This document shows, one piece after another, positions 1 to 11,856 of a DNA stretch of 64,000 bases. The translations under genes and the position numbers were made by a program. The number at the start of each line of letters is the position of its first letter. Positions within the stretch are counted from its first letter, which is position 1. Source of the stretch: Euborellia annulipes (lineage: Eukaryota > Arthropoda > Insecta > Dermaptera > Anisolabididae); contig JAKCPI010028533.1 of assembly GCA_023213315.1 (NCBI GenBank), forward strand, positions 1 to 64,000. The letters run 5' to 3'. Under the pieces are notes generated by a model that saw nothing but the letters and a program-made list of their open reading frames with translations, had not been told where the DNA came from and made no database searches.

Positions 1-462
1 TTTATTTAGTATATAAGGATTTTAATATACATTGTATCGATGGCAACCGGGGCGTTCCACACGCTGATTGCTCAGGGTCGCAATCCCGAGCTTTCGTCGC
101 GCTTGGCATCATTTAATATAAGTATTTGAAAGAAGTAAGAGGTAAGGACAGCCGAATATTCTGTTTCAGTTACGGTTTCAGCCAAAAATTCTGGTTTCGG
201 CCGAGGGCGGCAAAATTTTGTGCCTCTAAAAATAAAAACTTTGGTTCCGCAAAAAAGGTTCTGAGGGGCAGAAAAAATTTAGTTTCTTTAAAAAAAAAAT
301 TATCTGCAGAAAAATTTTTGAATTAAGTCCCCCCCCTACCCCCGAAAAAATTTCTATATACGCCCCTGAAAGGAAATACAAGTTTCGGTTAGTTACGGTT
401 TCGGCCGAAACTAAGATTGAGGCCGAAATTCGGTTTCGGTTTCGGCATTTCGGTGGGACCCT
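1..462. repeat. TTTCGGCCGAAAC repeat, copy 1, with inserted G/C-run segment
   Basis: Positions 150-462 carry repeated GGTTTCGGCCGAAAC-like palindromes and end in cggtgggaccctag. The sequence from 388 onward matches 34757-34853 closely. A middle segment with a C run ending 'tatacgcccctg' (~368) resembles a block at 41090-41130, so another element is probably nested. The first 125 bp hold a short GC-richer stretch I do not recognise. Confidence 0.55.
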
Positions 463-1008
463 AGTAAAAATACAATATAAAATTGTTCTGTATAATTAAA
501 ATAATGATATATAAAATATGTTATGTACTGTAGTACTAGCAACAACTTTACTTAAGAGTCGTTTATATGCATTTAGATCTTCCCTCCTATTTATTAGTTT
601 TTTTTAACCTATTTATGTAATATAAATAATTTAAATAATATAGTGCGTAATTTGCATTGGTATTCAAAATGGGCAGTGTGCCAAAGGTCAAAAAAGTTAT
701 AATAAATAAATAAATAGCCCGAAAAGTTTTTTTTTTATTTAAATCTTAGAAAAAAAAACTTGAGAGGACTTTGAGATTATATCAAGTTCCATGAAATGTA
801 TGTATAAATGATTAGTAGTCTATTAAAATTTTAAGATGAATAAAATTTTCAGTTGATTCTTGATCTTAGAATTCAGGAACGTAGCCATAAATTTTTCTGT
901 GGGAGAGTTAGTTTGGAATTTCCGTGTCATTACCTATATAAAAAAATTAATTTTAAGAATTTTTATTATAATTCTAACCATGTTTAAAATTTTAATAATT
1001 TTTTTTAT
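463..1008. other. AT-rich, no recognised feature
   Basis: A/T runs and short stop-rich frames only. The small open frame near 860-1072 ends inside a SINE and is not considered coding. Confidence 0.6.
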
Positions 1009-1172
1009 TTGTTTAAGGTCTTTTTCGACATCGGAGGGCCATTTAGACCCCGTCTCTAATTATTTCAATTAAATGGTATCCAATTCAAATGGAATAAATT
1101 TCTCGGCTGGGACGAGATGCGAACCCTTGACCTTTGGTACCAGAAGCTCCTGAGCCACAGGTCAAGCGTAAA
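1009..1172 (-). mobile_element. SINE-B (tRNA-derived), full-length-like
   Basis: In the minus orientation it has the tail block matching GCCGAAAAAGACCTTAAA, then 'gtctaaatggcc', 'aaataaat' and a head with a B-box-like sequence (read on + as gcgaacccttgacc) and 'cctgagccacaggtca'. It is diverged from the better copy at 42299-42456. Confidence 0.7.
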
Positions 1173-1298
1173 AATGTAATAATAAATATATTTCCTTCAA
1201 ATATATTTTTACTAATTTATTTTTAGGGGTGGTTCCATATCACCACTTGCTATGGATCCAAAACAAATAATAGAAAGAATTTTAAATTATTATTAGTT

Positions 1299-1397
1299 TA
1301 AGGTCTTTTTCGGCATCTAAGGCCATTAGCACCCTATCCATATTTATTTAAAATGAATGGTAGCAAATTCATATGAAATAAATTTTTCTCGCTTGAG
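1299..1397 (-). mobile_element. SINE-B, head-truncated
   Basis: The same tail and middle as 1009-1172 (ggtctttttcggcatctaag, aaataaatttttctcgc) stop at 'gagacggga', so the promoter half is missing. Confidence 0.7.
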
Positions 1398-2116
1398 ACG
1401 GGAAGTATTACAATAATTTTGGATAAATTTTAATTTAATCGCCCGGGGCTATTCATTTAGAGGAAAATGACCTTTTTTATTTATATTTATATTCATGTTG
1501 ATATTGGTCACATGATTGGTTTTACCTTGAATTTGTTAAACTTGAATTACATAATCGAAAAGAAAATTTATTAGTCGATATTTATTAATTTCTAATTAAA
1601 ATAAATATACTAATAATAATAAGATAATAGAAAGTAGTTGTTCATAAATTTCATTAATAGGTGACTTTCATTCCATTTTTTCCTTATACTATTTTGCACA
1701 ATTACGAAATGAGATCCAATTTATTATTCACTAATTTTCCTTCTCTCTCTAACATTTAAAGAGTTGCTTTTAAGGGATTTCCCTACAATGCCTCTTTTTT
1801 TCCCTTCGTGATTCATTTAAATTTAATTGGATGAAATAAATAAACCTATGGAATAATGAAAAAATAAACAAGTGAATCATTAAAAAAAAAAATTTTTTTT
1901 CTTAAATAATTAGTATTATTAATGATGAATTAAATTCAAAAACACAATAACTCATAAAAATTAATTTATACTAATGGAAAAATAAATTTTCTGACGTGAT
2001 TTCTTTGAATAGTTACTGTATCAATTTTATGGAATATTATAAAATTTAATTAAAGATTTGAAATGCATTATTATCCATTTATGTAATAAAAACAGGTATT
2101 TAATAAAACAAGAGGG
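1398..2116. other. AT-rich, no recognised feature
   Basis: Mostly A/T-rich simple sequence; no coding or repeat signature recognised. Confidence 0.6.
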
Positions 2117-2250
2117 AAAAAAATCTGGTGTGACTGATCGCACAGCACAACTTTCTCTTACCTTCGGTAATCGGAAGTTATGATCTTGTCCCACCAGATT
2201 TTTTTGTGACGACATATATTTAGTTTCCGGCAATACGGTAAATTTCAAGA
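2117..2250 (+). mobile_element. Repeat A, 5' hairpin fragment
   Basis: AATCTGGTGTGACTGATCGC begins the terminal hairpin, followed by the ttaccttcggtaat loop and the returning arm. The copy breaks at 'caagatg', where a second copy begins. Confidence 0.85.
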
Positions 2251-2648
2251 TGAAAAAATCTGGTGTGACAAGCACAAAACACAACTTTCGATAAGTTGTG
2301 TTTTGTGCTTGTCACACCAGATTTTCCGGGTCGACATATATTTAGTTTCCGCCGATATATTAGAATGCAAGATGTAAAATTTATTAGCATGGGAAAATAT
2401 TTATAATTTGTGACCATGGCAACCATTTCTCCTATCTTTCCTATGAAGTACAAGAGTAAAGTGGTCAATGGCAAAATGAGGATATACATTTTAAAGAGTA
2501 TCTAAAAAATAATTGATTTTTGAATTTTAATTGTTGGAGCTAATGTTGAGGAAATTGAAAAAAACTGAAAAACTACATCAGTAAAGTACTAGTACTTTTT
2601 GGCCGATTTTGTTTAAAAGCTTCGTGTCGCCTCTTAGGGGAGGTTTAT
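2251..2648 (+). mobile_element. Repeat A, 3'-truncated copy
   Basis: The hairpin (perfect here, arms ctggtgtgacaagcacaaaac and its complement) is followed by the conserved interior, an X-box-like GTGACCATGGCAAC (2410-2423) and the palindrome AAAGTACTAGTACTTT (2583-2598). It stops after 'cttcgtgtcgcc', so the microsatellite and 3' hairpin are missing. Confidence 0.88.
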
Positions 2649-5052
2649 GGTTAATAATATTTAAAAAGGTAAATATTTTTTAAAAAGAAAAAGTAAAAAG
2701 CCTCCAGCCGTTAGCCACAACCGTTTTTGTTCTCTTCTGGGGGAAGTTTAACCGAAACCCTTCCTGATTGCTCCAATGTAATGAAAAAATATTTACCTCA
2801 ATCAGTTGTCTAGTTTTTTTTTTGTTTTGTTTTTTTTGTTATGGTATTGCATTAACTTTATTAGAATTTTAATTTAGTACACTATTTGATAAAATAACGG
2901 TAGATAATACAGGTATAAAAAGATAAATAATTTAAAAAAAAATAGGACTGTTTAAAAAAATTTCAGGTTTCAGTGAAGAAAAAGTTGAAAAGAATTTCGC
3001 GAAGTTCTCTTTTCCTGATTGATGATATATCAAATTTCTTACGGAAAGTTATAAGGTAAATGACCATAAGGAAAATTAGTAAACAAACTCTATAATTATA
3101 AAGTGTTTACTACAACTTTGTAATATAAATTGGGAAATTTAGATAATAATATTCTGAGAATTGAAGATCATTTGTGTAAAACAAAATTTTGTAAAAGGGT
3201 AAACTTGTGCTATAAAATCGGTTACGGTTACGCGAGCGGAATTCCCTTCGCGGTTGAAATGAGGATGATTTTTATTTTTTTACTGGTCTATGGACTTCAA
3301 GTTCTTGCCTAATTTCAACGCTGACGGTGCTTTGTAGATAGAATTTTCAAAAATATTTGACCAAGAGAGTTGGATTGACAAGTACATATATTATAAATAC
3401 TGTATATTTACAGGGAAGAATACAAAGGAAACTTTGTTTAATAATAATTGCTCATAAAAAGAGAATAAAACTGAGTGTCATATTCAGTCATTTTCAAGCT
3501 TGTTTTTTATGCTAATAAGCAAAACTTTTTTTATCATAAAGACAGTGATAAAATAATCAGTAAAATATCGTTATTAAAATTTTATTTTTACTTATTTAAT
3601 AATAAAAAAAAATCACATAATACGGGCAAACGAAGTGGATATTAATTAAAATTTGTTTTTATGATTACCCCTTTTTTGTTTGTTAAATATAAAGAAAATT
3701 AAATTAAAATTTTTAAAATATAAATTTTTTTGTAAAAGTTATTTCGAGTGGAATTTCCATCGTGTTGAAATGCTAGGCGGATGATTTATTTTTTTTTTTT
3801 TTTACCCGGCGGAAGTTTATGAATCAATTAATATTTCGATATGTTCCTTGTTGAAACAATAAAATAACTGTAATTCTAACATAAGTTTTATAAAGCAGTC
3901 TTCATATTCGAGAGCAAAATTTTGGAAAATTATTTTCGCATTTTTTATCTAGGTCTATAATGATTTTAAATTCTATTCACGCTCTAAGGGTCAGCGATTT
4001 GCTTGCCGCGATTTATTTAAATGATCTCCTAATAAATATATTTAGAGAGGTTTATCTTTTATTGATTGAAGTTGAAATATAAAAGATTTTTTTTTTATTT
4101 TCTTAAATTTGAAAAATTTCTAACAGGATTGATTTTTTTGAAAAACTTCTGTATTAATTAAAATCTCAAATTAATAAGGGTAATAATGTCTTTCGGTCCA
4201 GTAAAATAAAACACTTTTTAGTGTATTAAACAAAGGGGATGTTCTATTTTATAATGGATTATTAAAATACTAAATACTGAAAAAATAGTCTAAAACTCTT
4301 ACAGTTAATAACAATTCACAAAATTTAAAATTAAATCTGTACATATGTGCTTAAACCCCCACATATATCGTATTTAAACATCGTATCATAAGAGTCTATT
4401 TGGCCTAAGAAGCCGAAAATATTTTTTTTTTAATCTGTAGCCTACATATAAAATTTCAAAGATGGATTTTGTAACAAATTTATTAATTTATCATTACATT
4501 AAAAAAATCAAAAAGAAATGGGTAATTAAAACCCATGGGCCCTTAGGTATTACCTAAATTTACTTATTGATAGCTACACCATTACTAATATCTATATCTT
4601 GCGGAGTTCAATATAAAACCCAAAATTTTTAGGATGGCCTAAGGGAAAAAACTTATATAAAACAAAAACATTATTAGCTAATTTCTGCTTTCGCTAACGA
4701 GTAATAAAGAAAGTTCTTGATGTTTAATTGATTAGGTTTTTCTGTTTACTATTTTAATTAACACATAGAAAAATTGCACTATAAAAATACAAACTATTAT
4801 TCTCAAACAATTTGTAATTTATAAAAAAATTATATTTGATAAGCCAGGAAGAGCCAATTTATTTGAAGCGTTAAACGGAAATGTGAAATATCTCAAATAT
4901 TAGGGAAAATAGATAAAAAATAAACTGCTTATAATCAAGTAATCATAATTAAAACTCATGATCAAGTCACATGAGCCTATTTATTCTATTAAATTATTAT
5001 TTACAATAGGAAGTATTATTTTATTTTCTCATGGAGAGCAAATGGAAGTCAT
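2649..5052. other. AT-rich, almost featureless
   Basis: I find no coding signal. A SINE-like 3' tail (tttggcctaagaagccgaaaatattttt) is visible at about 4399-4430. The rest is A/T-rich with homopolymer runs. Confidence 0.6.
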
Positions 5053-5060
5053 GTCATGTG

Positions 5061-5447
5061 CAGGGGCGCCGGAACGGATTTGAATCAGGGGGGGCAAAAA
5101 ATTTTTTTTAGAAAATTAAAATAATTTAATATGTTCAAATAGTATAAAACAAAAACAAATCTACTATAAAACTTTAAAAATTTTAAATAAAATCACAATT
5201 TTAATAAAATTAAAATTTTGCTAGTGATTTTATCAAAAATTTTTGGAAAAAATTTGAAAAAAAATGAATTTTTTACTCTTTTAATTTTTTTAATTTAGAA
5301 GATTTTATTTTTCAAAAGAAAAAATATACCATTTTTAAAAATAAATGAAATAAAAGAATGAAATTTTGCCCCCCTCTGCCCCCCCTGTAGGATGCCAGGG
5401 GGGGGGGGCAATGTACCCTTGCCCCCCCCCCAGTTCCGGCGCCTATG
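5061..5447. mobile_element. hAT-type MITE, family hAT-1 (TSD gtcatgtg)
   Basis: The left terminus CAGGGGCGCCGGAAC and right terminus GTTCCGGCGCCTATG are inverted copies. The 8-bp duplication gtcatgtg flanks both sides (5053-5060, 5448-5455). Runs of G or C lie just inside the ends (tcagggggggc, gccaggggggggggg). There is no coding capacity. Confidence 0.93.
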
Positions 5448-5531
5448 GTCATGTGTATATTAGTCAGGTTATTTTAAGAATGGACCAGTGGCGGATCAAA
5501 TCAAGGAATTTGTCGGAGGGTATGGCCGTAA

Positions 5532-5917
5532 CATGGGCGCCGGAACTGGGGGGGCAAGGGTACATTGCCCCCCCTGGCATCCTATAGGGGGGCAATATGT
5601 CTTCTTTTATTTTATTTATTTTTAAAAATGATATATTCTTTCTTTTGGAAAATAAAATGTTCTAAATTAAAAAAAATTAAAAGAGTAAGAAATTCATTTT
5701 TTTCCAAATTTTTTCCAAAAATTTTTGATAAAATCACTAGCAAATTTTTTTAAATTTTAATTTTATTAAAATTGTGATTTTATTTAAAATTTTTAAAGTT
5801 TTATAGTAGATTTGTTTTTGTTTTGTATTATTTGAACATATTAAATTATTTTAATTTTCTAAAAAAAATATTTTTGCCCCCCCCCCCCCCTGATTCAAAT
5901 TCGTTCCGGCGCCCCTG
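5532..5917. mobile_element. hAT-type MITE, family hAT-1, opposite orientation (TSD ggccgtaa)
   Basis: A near-identical inverse of the element at 5061-5447: CATGGGCGCCGGAAC ... GTTCCGGCGCCCCTG flanked by ggccgtaa (5524-5531, 5918-5925). Together the two copies form a ~386-bp inverted pair 84 bp apart. The spacer holds a stray hAT-like end (cagtggcggatc, 5486). Confidence 0.93.
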
Positions 5918-5993
5918 GGCCGTAATGAAGAGATATGGCCACGGAGATATTGTATTAGGGTACAAGTGCTGAAAAATGTAAGTAAGAGAATGT

Positions 5994-6666
5994 TTTTTAC
6001 TTTCTCTTACCTATGTATATATGTTAATATATATATAGAGAGAAAGTATTGGATTCATGTCAAAAATTCGATGTCGAGATTTTGATGGATCTTCACGTTT
6101 TGAGGTCCCCTGAATCCAAAAAAGTGGTTTTCGCGACATGGTCTGTCTGTGGGTGTGTGTGTGTGTGGGTGTGTGTTCAATTTTAAGGATGAAGGAATTG
6201 AGTTACGAGGTTGAAATTTTATATTTAAGTTAAACACCCCCCGGGACCGGAAAAATAAGCTTTTAATCAAAATCGGCCAAAGAGTACTAGTACTTTACTG
6301 ATGTACTTTTTCAGTTTTTTTCGATTTTCTCAAAATTTGCTCCAACGATTTTTTTTAAAATTCAAAAATCAATTATTTTTTAGATGCTCTTTAAAATGTA
6401 TATTCTCATTTTGCCATTGAAATCTTCTGAAGACCACTTTACTCTTGTGTTTCATAGAAAAGATAGGAAAAATGGTTGCCATGGTAACAAAATATAAATA
6501 TTTTCCCATACTTATAAATTTTACATCTGAATTCAAATGTACCGTACTGTCGGGAACTAAATATATTTCGACACGAAAAATCTGGTGTGACAAGCACAGT
6601 ACACAACTTTCGATTACCGAAGGTAAGAGAAAGTTGTGTGCTGTGCGCCAGTCACACCAGATTTTT
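5994..6666 (-). mobile_element. Repeat A, full-length
   Basis: From the 3' end: TTTTACTTTCTCTTACC with the AT hairpin, the conserved block containing tttggattcaggggacc on the minus strand, a CA-type microsatellite (6145-6175), the palindrome AAAGTACTAGTACTCT, an X-box GTTGCCATGGTAAC (6475-6488) and the 5' hairpin ending ...gtcacaccagatt. Small open frames in it are by-products. Confidence 0.92.
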
Positions 6667-6754
6667 TTTTTGGAATGGGTGCATAAGGTCCGAAGACCTA
6701 TAATGACTAGTGGTCACATGCAGTCAGGAAGAAAATAAAAACAATAGGAGAAGA

Positions 6755-7025
6755 AGCATAAAAGGGGAACTCAACTGCGGGAACTAAGAAGATGCCTGTT
6801 GAGATTAGACTTGAAAGTCTGAAGATTGTCTGTTTTGGGGAAGATAGACGCAGGTAGCTTGTTCCAATCACGGGAGGTCATGGGGACAAAGGAAGATTGG
6901 AATTGGCTAGTTCTGTTAGTCGTGATCTGAACAGCATAGGGATGCTGGAACGATAGGTGTTCCGTGTATATGTTGCATTGGGTGGGATAATTGATTTTAA
7001 TTCGGCAGAGCACGGACCATGGTAA
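6755..7025 (-). pseudogene. LINE reverse-transcriptase C-terminal fragment
   Basis: The minus-strand translation contains QITTNRTSQFQSSFVPMTS and RDWNKLPASIF followed by 'TFKSNLNRHL'. This is the usual tail of Jockey/CR1-like non-LTR polymerases (FxPRTIxDWNxLP, then FKxxLxxHL). About 80 codons are open; upstream domains are absent. Confidence 0.7.
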
Positions 7026-7039
7026 TACCTGTAGAAGAG

Positions 7040-7897
7040 AATAAAAAGTTATAAGAAATTGAATTCCTTAAATTCTTGCGGAATCCATTAAGACAATTGC
7101 CACTAATCTTTCAAATCCTTGAAGTAATTGTAAGGATACTTCAAGGTAAATTTTTGCCAAATAACTGTTAATTGTGGGTGAAGCAAATAATATATTCACA
7201 AATTAGAGTTCATGAAACAAAAGAGTAATTACTCATTTTCTAATTTTGTACAAAAATTTATATCTAAACTCTTTATAATTTGTTAATAAAACAAAAATAA
7301 CACCCATGCAGAAAGTAATCAGGCAGATGCTCTCGTCTAAAGTTAAATAAAATAAACCGTTTAATTGCTTCAACTTCCTTGTTTGTTGCTCACACTTTTG
7401 CAAATAACGAGATCACATTTTTATTATACTTATTTTGCGTATAAATTTTTATTTATCTAGACAAAAACTCTTAACTAACCTCTGGTAAACTTATTTTTTT
7501 AAGTGACCCCAAGTTATATAACAAATTATTTTGCACAAAGAATAAAAGCTTATAAAATCCAATTTTCTAGATCAACTATTGATCCATGACCGACAAGAAT
7601 AAAAAATACATTGCATTATTTTTGTGTTTTTATTTTTTTGTATAAAGTGATTTTTATTATAATAAGTCTAGAAAACATATTTTGAAATTTAATGATTTTT
7701 TTTTTTTAGAAAATCTTTATATATTAAACTATAATATTCAATGATAATTAGTCACAGCGAGCAGTGGCGTAGAGAGCTTAACTCGTGCCCGGGGCACAAT
7801 ACCTTTTAGCGCTGACCCCCCCCCCCCCCCCATTCTAAAACACATTCTAAATAAAAACCATATAAAATTATATGTAAAATACACAAAATTATTATAA
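7040..7897. other. AT-rich with a stray hAT-like end
   Basis: CAGTGGCGTAGAGAGC at about 7761 and a C run at 7816-7830 resemble one end of a hAT MITE with no partner or duplication. Otherwise nothing is recognised. Confidence 0.5.
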
Positions 7898-7905
7898 GTT
7901 ATTAC

Positions 7906-8573
7906 TAGGGCTCGGATTTATAGGCACTAAAAATCTTTGAAATAGGCAGGCAACTAAGCACTAAAAATTATTAAAATAGGCACTTAAAAAGGCATTTATT
8001 GTAAAAATAGGCACTTAAAAAGGCACTTAAAAGGCATTATTTAAGAAATAATATAAAAAAATTTAAAAAATTGATGTCTTATTTTTGGTAATCTGGTGTG
8101 ACTGGTCGCACAGCACACAATTTTTTCTTAATTTCGGTAATTCTGTACTTGTTTGCCAGAATATAAATACAAATCAAATTTTTAAGTACTAATTTTTAAA
8201 ATTTTACATTAAAAATAATTTTTTTTTTTTTTTTTAAAGTATTTTTTTTTTCAAATCTCGGGGGGTGGGGGGTAATTACCCCCTTTACCCCCCCTTGAAA
8301 TATTTTCTTGATAATTCAAAAAAATTTTAAATTTAGGCTATGTATAGCTCGTAAAAAATTGAAATTGTCTATTTGAACTTAAAATAGGCACTAAAAAAGG
8401 CATTTATAGATGAAATAGGCACTAAAACCCAGAATCGGCCAAAATAGGCATTATAGGCACTAACAAATGCCTCTTATTTTATTCAGAATTTCATGAAACG
8501 TATACATATCATATTGGCCTAAATTTTAAGCCATAAATTAAAAAAAGGCAAATAGGGCGAAATCCGAGCCCTA
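7906..8573. mobile_element. hAT-type element with TAGGG termini (TSD gttattac)
   Basis: TAGGGCTCGGATTT and AAATCCGAGCCCTA are perfect inverted termini, flanked by gttattac (7898-7905, 8574-8581). Subterminal regions contain many direct copies of AATAGGCACTAAAA, as expected of hAT transposase-binding repeats. The middle (8088-8300) is a fragment of the hAT-2 MITE with the Repeat A head (aatctggtgtgactggtcgc) and a G run. Confidence 0.92.
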
Positions 8574-9889
8574 GTTATTACACTGACACTAAATTTAAAA
8601 TATATTTTCCAGAAATCAATTATAATATATTATAATTTTATATAAATTTGTATTTTTTAGCATTAAAAATTTTTGTTTTTGTTTTATTTTTTAAAATGGC
8701 GGGGGGGGGGGGGGGGTGCGTCTTACTATTAAATATTTTTAAGGGAGGCGTTATAACGTAAAGATTGGAAATCACTGATCTAGAACAAGAAGGAAAATAT
8801 CTCCCTCTGTGGTACTCCCCAGGGATAAATTTTTATATGCGTACTTGAATAGTTACGTACTTTTGAATTGGTATTTCTAATAAATTATTGTTTTGAGTGT
8901 AGATATGAATTTTTTAATAGCCATATCGCTCAGTAGACAGGTCGAAAGTTTAGTGCGTGTCTTCAGTGCTCTTTGCACCATGCCCTATACAAAATGACAA
9001 TTAGAACCTTACTTTTTTTCCATACAAAATATTTTTTTTTACAAATTTCGGTCTTAAACAAAGATTGATACTCATGATTTTCTCACTTTTTGTCAGATTA
9101 TAAAATTTTTTTTATAAATTTCCTGTGCTGTCTCACTTAAAAAAAAACATGTGAGGCAGTGAGAGTAAAGAATTTTTATTAATTTGATAATGATAAATTA
9201 TTATTAAAGCCAGTACTTAATTATTAAAAAAAAATTATAATTCTTATCTATCAGTTAATTGTTATTTGATTACATCAAAGATAATAAAACTTTCGAAAAT
9301 ATTTGTGTGGATTTACTTATCCTAATTTATTGCCAGTAATTTTTGAGTCGATTACTTTTACAAATCTTTATTTGAATTAGGATAATTTTATGAGTTAAGA
9401 AGTTTAAATAAACAATAGCTACTGCTATCTCTGAATTATATTTTGTTTGATTTATTTAAGGAACTCCGTTTCACCGAGTTGCTTACAGAAGTGTTGCCTA
9501 TCAGCTAGGGGCTTTTTTAGTTTTAATAAAAGATATTTAAAAAAATAATCAAGTCTAAAAATAATTGAAAACAAAAAATAAAATAAATTTAGAAGCGATC
9601 AGAAATGAAAGTAGTAAACATTTTTAGTTATCAAATCTAATCTTAATATTATAATGTGATAAATTTGAATTTTATCAATAATAGATTGGAAGAAATCAAA
9701 TAAAAAATAAAATTGTTGTTGTCAAAATGCTATTTATTTTATTCATCATTATTAATTAGATATCATTAGGATCTGAATAAAAGAAAAAATTATTATTATT
9801 AAATGTAGATAAAGATAAAATTTCTAATTTAAAACAATTTTAGCGGAATATTCTAAAATGCAAAAATATAAATTGTAAGATTCTTAAGG
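8574..9889. other. AT-rich; one stray hAT-like right end
   Basis: A 16-17 nt G run at 8700 and 'ggaaatcactg' (8768-8778) look like an orphan CAGTG-type terminus. The rest is AT-rich without recognised features. Confidence 0.5.
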
Positions 9890-10040
9890 AGGATGTAATT
9901 AACCGAGGGGTTAAAGCAGTTAGCCTTATAAATCCTGAGTTAAAAACAACTCGCGTTCAAATCCACCTCCTTCTGAGGAAAGAAACAGGAACCCACCTAA
10001 GTATTATTCCTATGAAATTGAGTAACCACAATGTATCAGT
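9890..10040 (+). mobile_element. SINE-C, tRNA-derived
   Basis: A tRNA-like head with B box GTTCAAATC (9955-9963) is followed by ccttctgaggaaagaaacagg and aacccacctaagta...attccta. The same order occurs in reverse at 31155-31332. The following (GAA)n stretch and open frame at 10012-10239 are not recognised as protein-coding. Confidence 0.6.
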
Positions 10041-10239
10041 TCTGAAACGAATGACTGAAGAAAGAAGAGAGATTATTAATAAATATATGGCATCATATTT
10101 TTTTAAGCCCGAAGAAGAAGAAGAAGAAGAAGCTCTTTCGAAACGTTATCTAACAAGGGGAGGGCACGACCTTGGGATTTTATTTTGGGATGAGACTTCG
10201 GGTAATGATTGTACACCTTTAGTGGGGTTCACCCCTTAA

Positions 10240-11461
10240 AATAGTAACGTGCAACGCACATTCAGGCTCATGTTGGTAAAAAAAAAAGTATAATGTAATG
10301 TATCCTCAAAAAAGACCTAACATTCTTTTCTTTTTGGAATAAATCTGCCTGGACCCAAATATATATGGCCTAAGATGCCGAAAAAGCTTTAAAAAAAAAA
10401 AAAAGTAGAAGCTTCACCCTAATCAAATTATTACAATACCAACCGATAAAAAATTAATTCAAACACAACTAGCTGAAATAAATAGCCTCATATACCGAAA
10501 AGGCTTTAAAATAAAAATAAAAAAATATTTAGACATTTTATAAAAATGATGTGGAATTTTTTCAAAAATGTATCATGGATTTTTCATTTAAATTTGAAAA
10601 GAAAACATCAATGTCTTATTTTCTGGGATAATTCAACCGAAAGAAAACAAATTTTCTCAGCTTCCCACAAGCATATCTATCTACATCCCTACTCTAATAT
10701 ATAGTCTATTAATATTAGATTTTTAACTATGAAAGAAACCATGAGATGGATTAGGTGCTGGACCATCACAATTCAAGGTAATTGTCACCTTAACCTCACC
10801 ACTCACTAAATGTATTTAATCCATTTACAAGATATAAAGTGTTAACCTTTATTTTTTTCGTCTTAACCTAGATGCAAAAGGGGCACTAAAATCTAGCCTA
10901 GAGGCAACAAATAGTTAAATTCTTTCCTGGTTTTTTGGCGTTTTATATTTAGTGTTAAGGAAAAGAAGCTAATCATTCAATGTCATTGACATCGACTGCA
11001 GAAAATGCTTATTTAGGCTCTACATTAAAGACATCTTTTATAAGTTTTATCTCCTTGGGAAGGGGAATCATGCTTTACCTCTTTTCTAGATGCAAAAATG
11101 TAATAATTAATTTTTATTATTAAAAAAATAAATAAATACCTTAAAAAAATTGGTTTTATTGTCAAAAATAAAAGACTTATGCGATTTTTTGCTCTATAAT
11201 TTACACAATAAATACACGATTAAAGTGAATGCAAAAGTACAGTACATTTCTCTCTCTCGCGGAATAATGTTTTTATAAGAAATTTCGAATTTGTGTTTAA
11301 TAATAAAATTTATTATCAGTAACACAGATGAATGTTATCTATGTTTTGCTTTGAATGAAGAAATAAACAAATGTAAATTTTTTAAAAATATTTTACTATT
11401 TTTGCTAGGTCGACTTTGATAAAAAATTTCCAATATTTTTTTAAGTAATTTTTGATAGTTT
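10240..11461. other. AT-rich with SINE tails
   Basis: Two SINE 3' tails are visible (tatggcctaagatgccgaaaaagc at ~10364; tagcctcatataccgaaaaggc at ~10490). No gene is recognised. Confidence 0.55.
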
Positions 11462-11745
11462 AATCTCAGCAAAAAACATCGGAGATGCAAAAAGGGGCGC
11501 CTCGCATTATTTTTGCCCAGCGTCGAGGTGAAATCAAAAAAATGCGCCTCGCTTTTCTGATTTATATAAAAGCGAGGAAATATTTTCACTTAAATAAAAC
11601 CCCTACAGAATTTTATTTGTTTCATATATCCTCGCTTTTATATAAATCAGAAAAGCGAGGCGCATTTTTTTGATTTCACCTCGACGCTGGGCAAAAATAA
11701 TGCGAGGCGCCCCTTTTTGCATCTCCGATGTTTTTTGCTGAGATT
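11462..11745. repeat. Perfect 117-bp inverted repeat (foldback)
   Basis: Arms 11462-11578 and 11629-11745 are exact reverse complements around a 50-nt loop. The arms are GC-richer than the surroundings, and each contains GCGCCTCGC twice. No terminal duplication or transposase is evident. Open frames on both strands across it are consequences of the symmetry. Confidence 0.95.
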
Positions 11746-11856
11746 TCACTTCTTTTTGTGAAATATTACATTTAAATATTATTTAATAATTTTTGTTTAT
11801 TAAATATTAAGTTATCCCATGAATAGATCTTTTAATATGCATTCCAATCAGTAAAA

